Program-made: the position numbers and the translations under genes
Assembly: GCA_030637515.1 (NCBI GenBank)
Contig: DAOWGM010000164.1
Coordinates: 1 to 64,000, forward strand
Direction: 5' to 3'
Length of the DNA: 64,000 nt
DNA from: Bacteroidales bacterium
GTDB taxonomy: Bacteria; Bacteroidota; Bacteroidia; Bacteroidales; UBA12077
Notes under the pieces: generated by a model
Database searches by the model: none
Told to the model about the DNA's origin: nothing
What the model saw: the letters and a program-made list of their open reading frames with translations, nothing else
In this document: in pieces, positions 8,500-16,842 of the stretch
Layout: every line of letters starts with the position of its first letter
Position numbering within the stretch: the first letter of the stretch is position 1

Positions 8500-10293
8500 A
8501 TGCGAATTAAAGATGTTAAATATTTAAAATTTAAAACATTTCTAAATGCATACTGTCCGCATTGTAACAAAAGCTTTAATGTTAGTAAAAAAGATGAAAA
8601 AACGATTGATTTAAAAGCAGTTTACAAAAAACAAGAAATTGATTTACAACTTAGTCCTTATCTGGATGTATTCGATGTAGAAGCATCAATTCCATTAAAC
8701 AAAGGTGATATTTTAGATGATTTACTTTGCCAGTTTTGCAATAAAAGTATTGTAAAAAAGGATGTAAACTGTAAAGAATGTGGTACAAATGCTGCTGAAG
8801 TTATTATTTCTGCTGATGAAAAGTTAATACCATTCTATTTATGTTTGAAGTATGGTTGTGAGTGGCATGGTTTATCAAAAGCTGATGAGAAAAAAATAAA
8901 ATTAAAAATTCCTCGTCAGGATATGCCGGAGCAGGACCAGACTCTTAGAGTTCATAACCATCAGGAAGTTCCATATGGTTACACTTCTGAACTTGCCTTA
9001 CTTGAAGCAGGAAGATGTATTCAGTGCAAAAATCCAAAGTGTATTGAAGGTTGTCCTGTTAATGTCGACATTCCCAACTTTATTTCATTAGTGGCAGAAG
9101 AGAAATTTGATGAGGCGGTTAAAAAAATTAAGGAAAGAAATATTCTTCCTGCAATTTGTGGACGTGTTTGTCCTCAGGAAAATCAATGTGAAGAAACTTG
9201 TGTGCTTGGAATTAAAGACAAGCCAGTTGCCATTGGTCGATTAGAGCGATTTGTGGCAGATTATGAACGAAAAATGGAATTAGTGAAAGTTCCTGCTATT
9301 AATCATAGCAATGGAAAGAGGATAGCTGTTGTTGGTTCAGGACCTGCAGGTTTAACTGTTGCAGCAGATATGCGACAGTTAGGTTATTCGGTTACAATAT
9401 TTGAAGCTCTTCATGAAACCGGAGGTGTTTTAACATATGGAATCCCTGAATTTAGATTACCAAAATCGATTGTGCAATTCGAAATTAACTACTTAAAGGA
9501 AATGGGTTGTAGAATAGAATTGAATCATATTATTGGTGCAACCCTTACAGTAGATGAATTACTTGAAGATTTTGATGCAGTTTTTATTGGTGTTGGTGCT
9601 GGTTTACCAACATTTATGAAACTCGAAGGTGAGAATTTAGGAAATATTTTCTCAGCAAATGAGTATCTTACACGAATGAATTTGATGAAAGCATATAAGT
9701 TTCCGGAATACGACACTCCAATGCCAAAAGGTGAAAGGGTTGCTGTTATTGGCGGAGGGAATGTTGCAATGGATTCTGCCCGCACAGCAATGCGAACCGG
9801 ATCAAGTGAAGTTACAATAGTTTACAGAAGATCAAGAAACGAGCTTCCTGCAAGAGAAGAAGAAGTTCATCATGCGGAAGAAGAAGGTATAAAGTTTAGA
9901 TTATTAACAAATCCGATAAGATATATTGGAACAGATGAGAACAGGGTAAAAGGGATGGAATGTATTAAAATGAAATTAGGAGAACCTGACGATTCAGGTA
10001 GGAGAAGACCTATTCCTATTGAAGACTCTAATTTTATTTTAGATTGTGATTTAGTAGTAGTTGCAATTGGAACAGGCCCAAATCCTACTATTTTTCAATC
10101 TACACCAGATATTAAAAGAAATAAATGGGGCTATATTGAAGTTAATCCTGAAACCAATGAAACATCAAAAAAATATGTTTATGCCGGTGGAGATATTGTT
10201 ACAGGATCGGCAACAGTAATCCAGGCGATGGGAGCAGGGAGAATTGCGTCAAATGCAATGAACAAAAAATTATCTAAAAACAAAAAGAAATAA
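8500..10293 (+). CDS. nfnB: NfnB (GltD-like) with an N-terminal four-knuckle cysteine module
   Basis: Large subunit of the Nfn transhydrogenase (NADPH-binding, FAD, two [4Fe-4S] clusters), 597 residues where about 465 is normal. Residues from about 140 (PEQDQTLRVHNHQEV) follow the usual NfnB/GltD layout: CIQCKNPKCIEGC (173-185), CGRVCPQENQCEETC (220-234), FAD motif VVGSGPAGL (about 277-285), NADPH motif VIGGGNVAMD (about 416-425), and a C-terminal AGGDIVTGSATVIQAMGAGR segment. The first ~135 residues are an extension with cysteine pairs C19/C22, C77/C80, C91/C94 and C115/C120, homologous by eye to both modules of the gene at 6698 (for example TFLNAYCPHC versus TFLNSYCPHC). The extension may bind metal or dock a partner; that role is inferred. 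Confidence 0.9.
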   Translation: MRIKDVKYLKFKTFLNAYCPHCNKSFNVSKKDEKTIDLKAVYKKQEIDLQLSPYLDVFDVEASIPLNKGDILDDLLCQFCNKSIVKKDVNCKECGTNAAEVIISADEKLIPFYLCLKYGCEWHGLSKADEKKIKLKIPRQDMPEQDQTLRVHNHQEVPYGYTSELALLEAGRCIQCKNPKCIEGCPVNVDIPNFISLVAEEKFDEAVKKIKERNILPAICGRVCPQENQCEETCVLGIKDKPVAIGRLERFVADYERKMELVKVPAINHSNGKRIAVVGSGPAGLTVAADMRQLGYSVTIFEALHETGGVLTYGIPEFRLPKSIVQFEINYLKEMGCRIELNHIIGATLTVDELLEDFDAVFIGVGAGLPTFMKLEGENLGNIFSANEYLTRMNLMKAYKFPEYDTPMPKGERVAVIGGGNVAMDSARTAMRTGSSEVTIVYRRSRNELPAREEEVHHAEEEGIKFRLLTNPIRYIGTDENRVKGMECIKMKLGEPDDSGRRRPIPIEDSNFILDCDLVVVAIGTGPNPTIFQSTPDIKRNKWGYIEVNPETNETSKKYVYAGGDIVTGSATVIQAMGAGRIASNAMNKKLSKNKKK

Positions 10294-10327
10294 ACAGTAT
10301 TAAAATTAAAATCAATAAATTTAGAAA

Positions 10328-10783
10328 ATGAAAGAATTTAATTCAATTGATGATGTTCTTGATTTTGCAATAAATGCAGAACAAGAAGCTGTTGATTTTT
10401 ATAATCAGTTATCAGAGAACTCAAAAACCGAAGATATGCGATTCGTATTTGCTTCGTTTGCACTGGAAGAAATATCTCATAAAGCCCGATTAATGCAGAT
10501 TAAAAAAGAAGGGTCTTTTAAAGTTGAAGCAAAGAAAATTACAGATTTGAAAATAAGTGATTATATAGCTAATGTACAGATTATTCCTAACATGACTTAT
10601 CAAGAAGCTTTGGTAGTTGCAATGAGTAATGAAAAGGCTGCATTCAGACTTTATTATGATTTGGCAATACAAGCTGAAAATGAAGAAATGAGAGAAATCT
10701 TTGTATCTTTAGCACAGGAAGAATCAAGACATAAATTAAGATTTGAAATAGAATACGACGAATATGTTTTAAGAGAAAATTAA
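10328..10783 (+). CDS. Rubrerythrin/ferritin-like diiron protein without rubredoxin domain
   Basis: A 151-residue four-helix-bundle protein of the ferritin-like superfamily. It contains two helix pairs with carboxylate-bridged diiron motifs: an early Glu (AEQEAVDFY), EEISH at 47-51, a second Glu region (NEKAAFRLYY), and EESRH at 131-135. There is no C-terminal CxxC rubredoxin domain, so it is a sulerythrin/erythrin-like version. Such proteins reduce peroxide in anaerobes or store iron. It sits 34 bases after nfnB and before a clear terminator, so it is probably co-transcribed with the Nfn genes, consistent with oxidative protection of an Fe-S-rich system. Confidence 0.85.
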   Translation: MKEFNSIDDVLDFAINAEQEAVDFYNQLSENSKTEDMRFVFASFALEEISHKARLMQIKKEGSFKVEAKKITDLKISDYIANVQIIPNMTYQEALVVAMSNEKAAFRLYYDLAIQAENEEMREIFVSLAQEESRHKLRFEIEYDEYVLREN

Positions 10784-10800
10784 ATTGTACTATATATATT

Positions 10801-10838
10801 AAATAAGCATGACTAAATTGTTATGCTTATTTTTTTAT
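10801..10838 (+). terminator. Intrinsic terminator after the Nfn block
   Basis: Arms AAATAAGCAT (10801-10810) and ATGCTTATTT (10823-10832) form a 10-base-pair stem followed by a T run. It closes the nfn/ferritin-like transcription unit. Confidence 0.8.
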
Positions 10839-10930
10839 TCAAAGACTTCATGTAATTTTGTGAATGATTTTGTATTTTGTCACAATATTTAATATTCAAA
10901 TTGGTTAATTAACCTGAAAAACAACATAAA

Positions 10931-12922
10931 GTGAAAAGAGTTACTCTTATATTATTTCTAATTTCAATAATCACAACTTGTTCTTTTGCTCAAAATGACA
11001 CAGTTATCATTGAAAAATCAAAAGATAAAGTAATCATCGGTGGACAGTTATATTATGTTCATATTGTAAAAAAGGGAGAAACATTATTTTCGCTGAGCAA
11101 TGCCTATGAAGTAACGCAAAAGGAGATTGCGACTGAAAACCCTGAAATTTTTCTGGGTTTACAAATAGGTCAGGCACTAAAGATTCCTGCAAAAAATGTA
11201 AAAGAGGATGAAAACAAAATAACAAGCACTGACTTTATATATCATCGAGTTAAACGTAAACAAACAGTTTATTCTTTATCAAAAAAATACAATGTTACAC
11301 AAGCTGATATATTTGCTTGTAATCCAGGATCGAGATATGGAATTAACGAAAATCAGATAATAAAAATCCCGAAATCAAAAGAAGTTGTAAATGCTATTCA
11401 GCAATTTCAGGTTAATGAATCCGTAGAAGATACAATAAAAACTGAAGAACAGTTTATTTATCATAAAGTTGAAAAAGGAGATACTGAATTTTCAATTAAG
11501 CATTTATATGCAATTAATAAAGATATTCTTTTAGAGCACAATCCTTTCCTAAGCGAAGGTTTAAAATTAGGTCAGTTATTAAAAATCCCTAAAGTAATAG
11601 GAATAGAGAGCTCAACAGTTTTAATAAGATCTGATGAAGAATTAAGTGATACAATAATATTTGATAAAAGAGATTTTATTGCATATTCAGATTCAATATA
11701 TAATCCTGATTGTAATAAAATTACATATCAAAGAGAGCCTTTTCAGGTAGCGCTTTTATTACCATTATATTTAGAGAAAAACGACGAAGAATTCTATGTT
11801 GATTCATCTGAAGTTAATGATTTTGGGAAGAAAATATATGAAAGGATATATTATGAGCCTTTTTACATTTACCCTGGATCGAAAGCCTTTGTTGAGTTTT
11901 ACGAAGGATTTTTGTTGGCTGTTGATTCTTTAAAGCAAAGAGGATTGTCAATTAATTTACACGTTTATGATACTCAGAATGACACTTCACGTATTAAAGA
12001 AATAATAAGTTTTCCTGAGTTTGCAAGCACTGATTTAATAATTGGTCCAATTTATAATCAAGAAGTAAGAGTTGTTTCGGAATTTTCGAAGGAACATCAG
12101 ATAAAAATGATTTCTCCTTTATCAGATAATTTAAATCTGGTTAATGAAAATCCATATTTGTTCCAGGTTAAACCTTCTTATATTTCTCAAATAGATGAGT
12201 TTGCAAGGTTTGTTTCTGGATTTAGCGACAAAAATATAATCTTGGTTCATAATGCAGATAGCATGGGCTACAGCAATATACAAATGGTTAAGGAAAAGAT
12301 TTTTAAGAATCTTTCTGTTGATACATTGGTCAATAATATTCAGTTTAAAGAGGTTGCTTTTTTAGATAGTATTAATGTACTTGAACATGCATTAAGCGAA
12401 GAAATTGAAAATGTATTCATTATTCCTTCAAACGAAGAAGCATTTGTAACAGATGTTGTTACAAATCTAAATACACTTAAAACTTTTGGAAATAATGTTC
12501 GCGTAATTGGATTGTCGCGTTGGCAGCGTTTTGGAAATATTGATCCTGAATATTATTTTAATCTTGAGTTATGTTTAGCGTCTCCATTTTTCATTGATTA
12601 TCACGATAAAGATGTTAAGAATTTTGTTTTAAAATATCGCAGCACTTTTAAAACAGAACCGGATCAAATGGCAATTCATGGCTACGATGTAGGTTTGTAT
12701 TTTCTATCAGCATTAATGAATTATGGAAATAATTTTGAAAATTGTATATACAATCATAATGTAGATTTATTACAAGCCGATTATAAATTTGTAAAATGGT
12801 ATAAACAATCAGGGTATGAAAATACAGGAGTTAATATTATTAAATATTACGATGGATACAACATATTTAGAATTGATGGTTTAGAGACTGATAGTAACAT
12901 AGAGATGCAAATTCCTGAGTAA
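10931..12922 (+). CDS. Secreted LysM x3 protein with periplasmic-binding-protein fold
   Basis: A 663-residue exported protein. A signal peptide is visible (KRVTLILFLISIITTCSFAQ), then three LysM repeats, each starting with YH(I/R/K)V and ending with IP: about residues 43-90, 103-148 and 158-204. LysM binds peptidoglycan. The remaining ~400 residues resemble type 1 periplasmic ligand-binding proteins of the branched-chain amino acid type (PFQVALLLPLYL, DLIIGPIYNQEV, VIGLSRWQRFG, GYDVGLYFLSAL). The start is a GTG at 10931, directly before the signal peptide. This combination is common in Bacteroidota; its function is not known to me, and a cell-wall sensing or LpoA-like role is only a guess. 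It stands alone between two terminators. Confidence 0.8.
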   Translation: MKRVTLILFLISIITTCSFAQNDTVIIEKSKDKVIIGGQLYYVHIVKKGETLFSLSNAYEVTQKEIATENPEIFLGLQIGQALKIPAKNVKEDENKITSTDFIYHRVKRKQTVYSLSKKYNVTQADIFACNPGSRYGINENQIIKIPKSKEVVNAIQQFQVNESVEDTIKTEEQFIYHKVEKGDTEFSIKHLYAINKDILLEHNPFLSEGLKLGQLLKIPKVIGIESSTVLIRSDEELSDTIIFDKRDFIAYSDSIYNPDCNKITYQREPFQVALLLPLYLEKNDEEFYVDSSEVNDFGKKIYERIYYEPFYIYPGSKAFVEFYEGFLLAVDSLKQRGLSINLHVYDTQNDTSRIKEIISFPEFASTDLIIGPIYNQEVRVVSEFSKEHQIKMISPLSDNLNLVNENPYLFQVKPSYISQIDEFARFVSGFSDKNIILVHNADSMGYSNIQMVKEKIFKNLSVDTLVNNIQFKEVAFLDSINVLEHALSEEIENVFIIPSNEEAFVTDVVTNLNTLKTFGNNVRVIGLSRWQRFGNIDPEYYFNLELCLASPFFIDYHDKDVKNFVLKYRSTFKTEPDQMAIHGYDVGLYFLSALMNYGNNFENCIYNHNVDLLQADYKFVKWYKQSGYENTGVNIIKYYDGYNIFRIDGLETDSNIEMQIPE

Positions 12923-12953
12923 AAACAGAACTCTTAACTTTCTAATAATTTAG

Positions 12954-12985
12954 CACTCTTTTACTCAAAAGAGTGTTTTTTTTTA
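12954..12985 (+). terminator. Intrinsic terminator after the LysM gene
   Basis: CACTCTTTT (12954-12962) pairs with AAAAGAGTG (12967-12975) across a four-base loop and is followed by a long T run. Confidence 0.85.
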
Positions 12986-13058
12986 CATAAATGATTTTGA
13001 TTTTTAAATATTTACCTATACCTTACTGTAAAATTCAAGTTTATTTTAATTTATTTTT

Positions 13059-13337
13059 ATGGCAAGCTGCAGAGATATAAAGAAGGATATAAATTTTCTT
13101 GCTGATCAAATGTTTATAGAATGTTTTTCATTTATGAAATACTCTCCTGTTAATAATCTGGAGAATGTTTTGGATATTTTACATGATGTTGAACAGCTTC
13201 GCTTGAATCTATTGTACAAAGTTAATAATCCTCCTGAGAACGGGAGTTTGAAGGAATATTACAGAGGTATTATTACTGAAATGTACGATACTAACATGAA
13301 ACTTCTCGAAGAGTTAAATAGCTTAACAGAAAAATAA
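13059..13337 (+). CDS. Small conserved-looking protein of unknown function
   Basis: A 92-residue, mostly helical, acidic protein with no signal peptide, membrane segment or recognised motif. It starts with MASCRDIKKDINFLADQMF and ends just before a terminator hairpin. It is flanked upstream by the terminator of the LysM gene, so it is its own transcription unit. I recognise no family; the frame is accepted because it fits the space between two terminators and has gene-like composition. Confidence 0.6.
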   Translation: MASCRDIKKDINFLADQMFIECFSFMKYSPVNNLENVLDILHDVEQLRLNLLYKVNNPPENGSLKEYYRGIITEMYDTNMKLLEELNSLTEK

Positions 13338-13362
13338 AAACCGGATAAAATCCGGTTTTTTT
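13336..13362. terminator. Bidirectional terminator between convergent genes
   Basis: AAAAACCGGA and TCCGGTTTTT form a perfect stem over a short A-rich loop, with T runs on either strand. It lies between the rightward small gene ending at 13337 and the leftward receiver gene ending at 13374 and can serve both. Confidence 0.85.
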
Positions 13363-13373
13363 AATAAGGTGAA

Positions 13374-13748
13374 TTAAGTAATGTGTAATTTAATTGCATT
13401 AATTACTTTTTTGAAAGAATAAGGTTTGGTTAACAGGTCATTAAACCCAACACATGAAAAATCTTCAAAAAAATCGTTTGGATTATGAGCGGTGAGTGCA
13501 ATAACAGGCACGTTATTTATTGGTGAAGGAAGCTCGTTTCTTATATATTTGGTTGTTTCTAAACCATTCATCATAGGCATTTCAATATCCATTAAAACAA
13601 CATCTATTTCTGATGTTTTAAGAATTTCTATAGCTTCCAATCCATTATTAGCTTCTTTTACATTATTTGAGATGTTCCTTAAAAATTCTTTTAATAAAAT
13701 TCTATTCATTAAAATATCATCAACTATTAGAATATTATACTTCTTCAT
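13374..13748 (-). CDS. Stand-alone CheY-like receiver protein
   Basis: A single receiver domain of 124 residues with no output domain. It carries the acidic pocket (IVDD), the phospho-acceptor Asp in VVLMDIEMPMMNG, the conserved Thr/Ala position (ALTAH) and the Lys (LLTKPYS). Its start codon lies one base after the stop of the upstream Crp-family gene on the same strand, so the two are translationally linked. It lies beside the chemotaxis cluster but is transcribed away from it; its partner kinase is not evident. Confidence 0.9.
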   Translation of the reverse strand: MKKYNILIVDDILMNRILLKEFLRNISNNVKEANNGLEAIEILKTSEIDVVLMDIEMPMMNGLETTKYIRNELPSPINNVPVIALTAHNPNDFFEDFSCVGFNDLLTKPYSFKKVINAIKLHIT

Positions 13749-13749
13749 A

Positions 13750-14433
13750 TTAGCCCAATCTGCTTAGTGTTTTAATAATTTCAATACTTTTTATTTTTAT
13801 TAGCTTTCCATTAATTTCTATAATCTTATCATTTTTAAATTCTGTTAAGGTTCTGATAAAACTTTCTTTTGTGGTTCCGGCAAGTTCTGCCAGCTCAGTT
13901 CGGGTTAAAGGAAATTCAAAAATATCCGATTGATAAATCTGTTCAGAAAAGTATAAAATGATGTCGGCAATTTTCCCAGGTAATTGTTTTTGGTATTGAG
14001 ATGTTATTCGTTCAAAAATATTTAAATTGTCTTTACAAACCTCTTTTAAAAGATAAATTCCATATTTCCCATTTTCTTCAAGAACAGAATTAAATGTATT
14101 GATATCTATAAAAAAAACTGAAGTATCTTCAATTGCCGTTGCAGAATATTGAAAGACATCATTTCCGTATATTGAAACGAAACCAATTAAATAACCTGGG
14201 GTAGAAATCTTTAGAATAATTGATCTTTCATTTTTACCTTCTTTAAAAAGTTTAATCATTCCCGTTTCGAGAAACATCACATGAGATGTTAATGTTCCTT
14301 GTCTTATAACAACATCCTTTTTGTTGAATGTAAAAGTTTTTCCGGCTGATTTTAACTTGCTTATATCCTGACTGCTTAATATATCTTTTGGGAAAAGTTT
14401 ATTAAAAACATTGAGTTTATTTTCAGGATTCAT
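13750..14433 (-). CDS. Crp/Fnr-family transcriptional regulator
   Basis: A 227-residue regulator with an N-terminal cyclic-nucleotide-binding-like beta-barrel (about 20-130, FNKKDVVIRQGTLTSHVMFL) and a C-terminal winged helix (about 170-225). The recognition-helix region reads ELAELAGTTKESFIRTL, aligning with CRP's RE..GR positions as KE...R. Only one cysteine is visible (KEVCKDN), so it is not an FNR-type oxygen-sensing [4Fe-4S] protein. Upstream, between it and the divergent receiver gene, lies GTGA-N6-TCAC, the classic CRP half-site pair, suggesting autoregulation and possibly control of the chemotaxis operon. The receiver gene downstream is coupled with one base of spacing. Confidence 0.9.
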   Translation of the reverse strand: MNPENKLNVFNKLFPKDILSSQDISKLKSAGKTFTFNKKDVVIRQGTLTSHVMFLETGMIKLFKEGKNERSIILKISTPGYLIGFVSIYGNDVFQYSATAIEDTSVFFIDINTFNSVLEENGKYGIYLLKEVCKDNLNIFERITSQYQKQLPGKIADIILYFSEQIYQSDIFEFPLTRTELAELAGTTKESFIRTLTEFKNDKIIEINGKLIKIKSIEIIKTLSRLG

Positions 14434-14496
14434 GAAGGTTTGTTTACGTAAATTTACTAAAATCTTTTTTAATTATTCTTATAAATGTAGTTTTTT

Positions 14497-14512
14497 GGTG
14501 ATTTATATCACC
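14497..14512. promoter_or_regulatory. CRP-type operator between divergent genes
   Basis: GGTGAT-TTAT-ATCACC is a perfect inverted repeat containing GTGA-N6-TCAC, the core recognised by Crp-family proteins. It lies 64 bases before the crp-like start on the - strand and 108 bases before the receiver start on the + strand. Confidence 0.6.
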
Positions 14513-14543
14513 ACTTTCCAGTAACCTATATCATCTTTAATAA

Positions 14544-14553
14544 CTTGCGCAAG
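14544..14553. promoter_or_regulatory. Short perfect palindrome in the same intergenic region
   Basis: CTTGCGCAAG is a 10-base perfect palindrome and is notably GC-rich for this region. It could be a second regulator site, but a palindrome this short may be chance. Confidence 0.25.
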
Positions 14554-14620
14554 AGTATCTTAAATATGTAATTTTACAAAAGCAAATAAGTTGTTAAAAG
14601 AAGTTTATAACTTGAATATT

Positions 14621-15010
14621 ATGGATAAAAAATATAACATTCTTATTGTTGATGATTCAGAAACAAATTTAGTGTTGCTGGAGGCAATTTTGGAAGATGA
14701 CGGTAATCATGTTCAGAAGGCGTATAATGCAAAAGAAGCAGTTGTTTCATTATCAAAAAGCATTCCTGATCTAATTCTTTTAGATTTGTTAATGCCAAAC
14801 GAAAATGGGTTTGATTTATTGAAAAAAATGAAATCAAATGAAATATTTAAAGCTATTCCTATAATAATTGTTACTGCTTTTGCGAACGAGGAAAATGAAA
14901 TAACAGCTAAAGAGTTAGGGGCCACTGACCTAATAGAAAAACCGATTAATATTCCTGATTTTCTTGATAAAATCCATAGCGCATTAAATATTTCCGTTAA
15001 GGATTATTAA
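14621..15010 (+). CDS. CheY-like receiver protein opening the chemotaxis cluster
   Basis: A single receiver domain of 129 residues. It shows IVDD at the N-terminus, the phospho-acceptor Asp in LILLDLLMPNENG, the switch region IIIVTAFANEE and the Lys in LIEKPINI. I start at the ATG at 14621, not the TTG at 14591, because MDKKYNILIVDD is the usual receiver opening. It is first in a rightward run that continues with the coiled-coil protein nine bases later, so it may be a cluster-specific CheY or a phosphate sink. Confidence 0.9.
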   Translation: MDKKYNILIVDDSETNLVLLEAILEDDGNHVQKAYNAKEAVVSLSKSIPDLILLDLLMPNENGFDLLKKMKSNEIFKAIPIIIVTAFANEENEITAKELGATDLIEKPINIPDFLDKIHSALNISVKDY

Positions 15011-15019
15011 TGAAAAATT

Positions 15020-16831
15020 ATGAAAAACAAAGAGCTTGTTGATAAAATTAAAGTTAAGGTGTTGCTTGAAACTTATTCCGTAAATGAGATTTCAAATAAA
15101 TTTAGTCATATTGATAATAACTTGATGTCGTTGCATGAATGTTCGGCTGATGATTTTCTACAATTGAGTGCCGACTTTAAAAATTTATACAAACAATCTG
15201 AAATTATCTCAGGTAATGTTAATTCAATATTTGAAATATACACTACAAATAAAAACAAGAATTTATATCATGAGATTCATTCGTTTTATGATAAGCTAAA
15301 AATACAGGCCGAAGCATTTGATCAGAAATTAACAATAACAATGGAGTTTCTGGGAAGTTTATCACACCAACTTCGCTTTATTTTCTTCCCTATTAAAAAT
15401 TTTGGTCAAAATTTAATGAGTTTAAAATATTTACTTGCAAACTTAAATTTGTCATTAGCAATTTCTGATGATTCATCAGAAATTATTGAACAATTTAAAT
15501 TAATAGATAAAAATATAACAGATTTAAAATTACACTCTGAAAGAATCTCTAATAATTGTAATCATCTGCGAAAAGTTTCAAAAGCTACATATTCAAACTT
15601 TTCGGAAGTAAAAAATCAAAATGTAATAAATATTGAAGCATTATTGTTAAGCACCAAGTCGAGAATGCACAGTATTGAAAAACAATTCAATAGTAATAAA
15701 GAATGTATTCCGAAAATTAGAGAGAAAACAAATAAATCTGCTGAAAGTATCAATGATATTATTAAAAAGTTACAATATCAGGATATCATTCAACAAAAAA
15801 TGGAACATATTCAGGAAACACATAAAGACTTGATTAATGATCTGAATAAATTTGAGAATACTTCCAATGATGAAAAACACATAAACGATAAAGCAAAGTT
15901 CTTCTTACGAATACGCGATATTGCAGGTCTGCAAGCTGCTCAATTAATCCATGCAAATAAAGAGTACCAATCAGCTCTTGAAATTATTGTAAATAATTTT
16001 ATGCAAGTTGGTGATAATATGAAAGTTGTATCTGAAATGTGCGGAAATATCATGACGGATAGAAATGGTGAGGAAGAAAAACTGTTTATAGAAATAAATG
16101 ATCAAATAGCTTCAACAGAAGATGATTTTAAAAATAGATTTAATCAAAATAAAAAGCTTAATAAAGATATTGTATTAATTGAATACCAGCTTGAACAATC
16201 TGAAATATATTTTACTGTTTTCGGCAAGCTTATTTCCGGATTAGATCATAATATGGAATTGTATTTTGATAAGATTAATAAAGAATTCTCAGCTGAAAAG
16301 AATGTATTAGAATCTCTTAACCAGATTAAAGATTTATTTATAGAAATTAAGAAAAATACGGTGGGTTTAAATGATGTTACTAAAAATTTAAATCCTGTTA
16401 AAAAGCAAATAAAGAGTTTTATAAAAGAATTTGATAAGTTAACACTGAGTGCAGATTTTGGTAAGATTAGAGAAGTTGTATCAAAGTTACATTCTTTCAG
16501 ACAAAACCTGGAAAATAAATTAAAAGAAAACCATGAAATTAGTAATCAGGCATTAGAGAGTATTAAAAAATCAATATCAGAAATAAAATACTACGATTAT
16601 TTTGAAAATATAATTAAAGAAATTATAGCCGAATTAAATACAATAAATTATAACCTTAAGGTTGATGAAAGCGAGGATGACAGCTCTATAGAAGCGAATT
16701 TGCTGAAGCTTAAAGAATATTACACAATGGAGACTGAACATAAAATTCATGATCAGATTTCTAAAGGAGAGGATATGGAGATTGATATAGATAATGAAGA
16801 GGATGGAGATATTGAGTTTTTTAAAAAATAA
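15020..16831 (+). CDS. Long coiled-coil chemotaxis-cluster protein with two CheZ-like motifs
   Basis: A 603-residue, almost entirely helical, soluble protein with no signal peptide, HAMP or MCP hairpin motif. Around residues 250-262 it reads KLQYQDIIQQKMEHI. This resembles the CheZ active-site helix (FQDLTGQV), with Asp255 and Gln259 in the same D-x3-Q spacing used by CheZ to attack phospho-CheY. Near the C-terminus (523-533) KYYDYFENIIKEI repeats the pattern as D526-x3-N530. Other segments (DIAGLQAAQLIHANKEY) are also typical of helical signalling proteins. It sits between a receiver and a STAS/CheY/CheA run, and no ordinary cheZ, cheC or cheX is visible. I infer a CheY-P phosphatase or scaffold; it could equally be a cytoplasmic receptor-like protein. 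Confidence 0.55.
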   Translation: MKNKELVDKIKVKVLLETYSVNEISNKFSHIDNNLMSLHECSADDFLQLSADFKNLYKQSEIISGNVNSIFEIYTTNKNKNLYHEIHSFYDKLKIQAEAFDQKLTITMEFLGSLSHQLRFIFFPIKNFGQNLMSLKYLLANLNLSLAISDDSSEIIEQFKLIDKNITDLKLHSERISNNCNHLRKVSKATYSNFSEVKNQNVINIEALLLSTKSRMHSIEKQFNSNKECIPKIREKTNKSAESINDIIKKLQYQDIIQQKMEHIQETHKDLINDLNKFENTSNDEKHINDKAKFFLRIRDIAGLQAAQLIHANKEYQSALEIIVNNFMQVGDNMKVVSEMCGNIMTDRNGEEEKLFIEINDQIASTEDDFKNRFNQNKKLNKDIVLIEYQLEQSEIYFTVFGKLISGLDHNMELYFDKINKEFSAEKNVLESLNQIKDLFIEIKKNTVGLNDVTKNLNPVKKQIKSFIKEFDKLTLSADFGKIREVVSKLHSFRQNLENKLKENHEISNQALESIKKSISEIKYYDYFENIIKEIIAELNTINYNLKVDESEDDSSIEANLLKLKEYYTMETEHKIHDQISKGEDMEIDIDNEEDGDIEFFKK

Positions 16832-16842
16832 AAAGTAATTCT

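Noticed and set aside
10858-10885. TTGTGA-N16-TCACAA inverted repeat as a second CRP site before the LysM gene
   Set aside because: The half-sites are right but the spacing (16 instead of 6) does not fit a Crp-family dimer, so it is probably chance.
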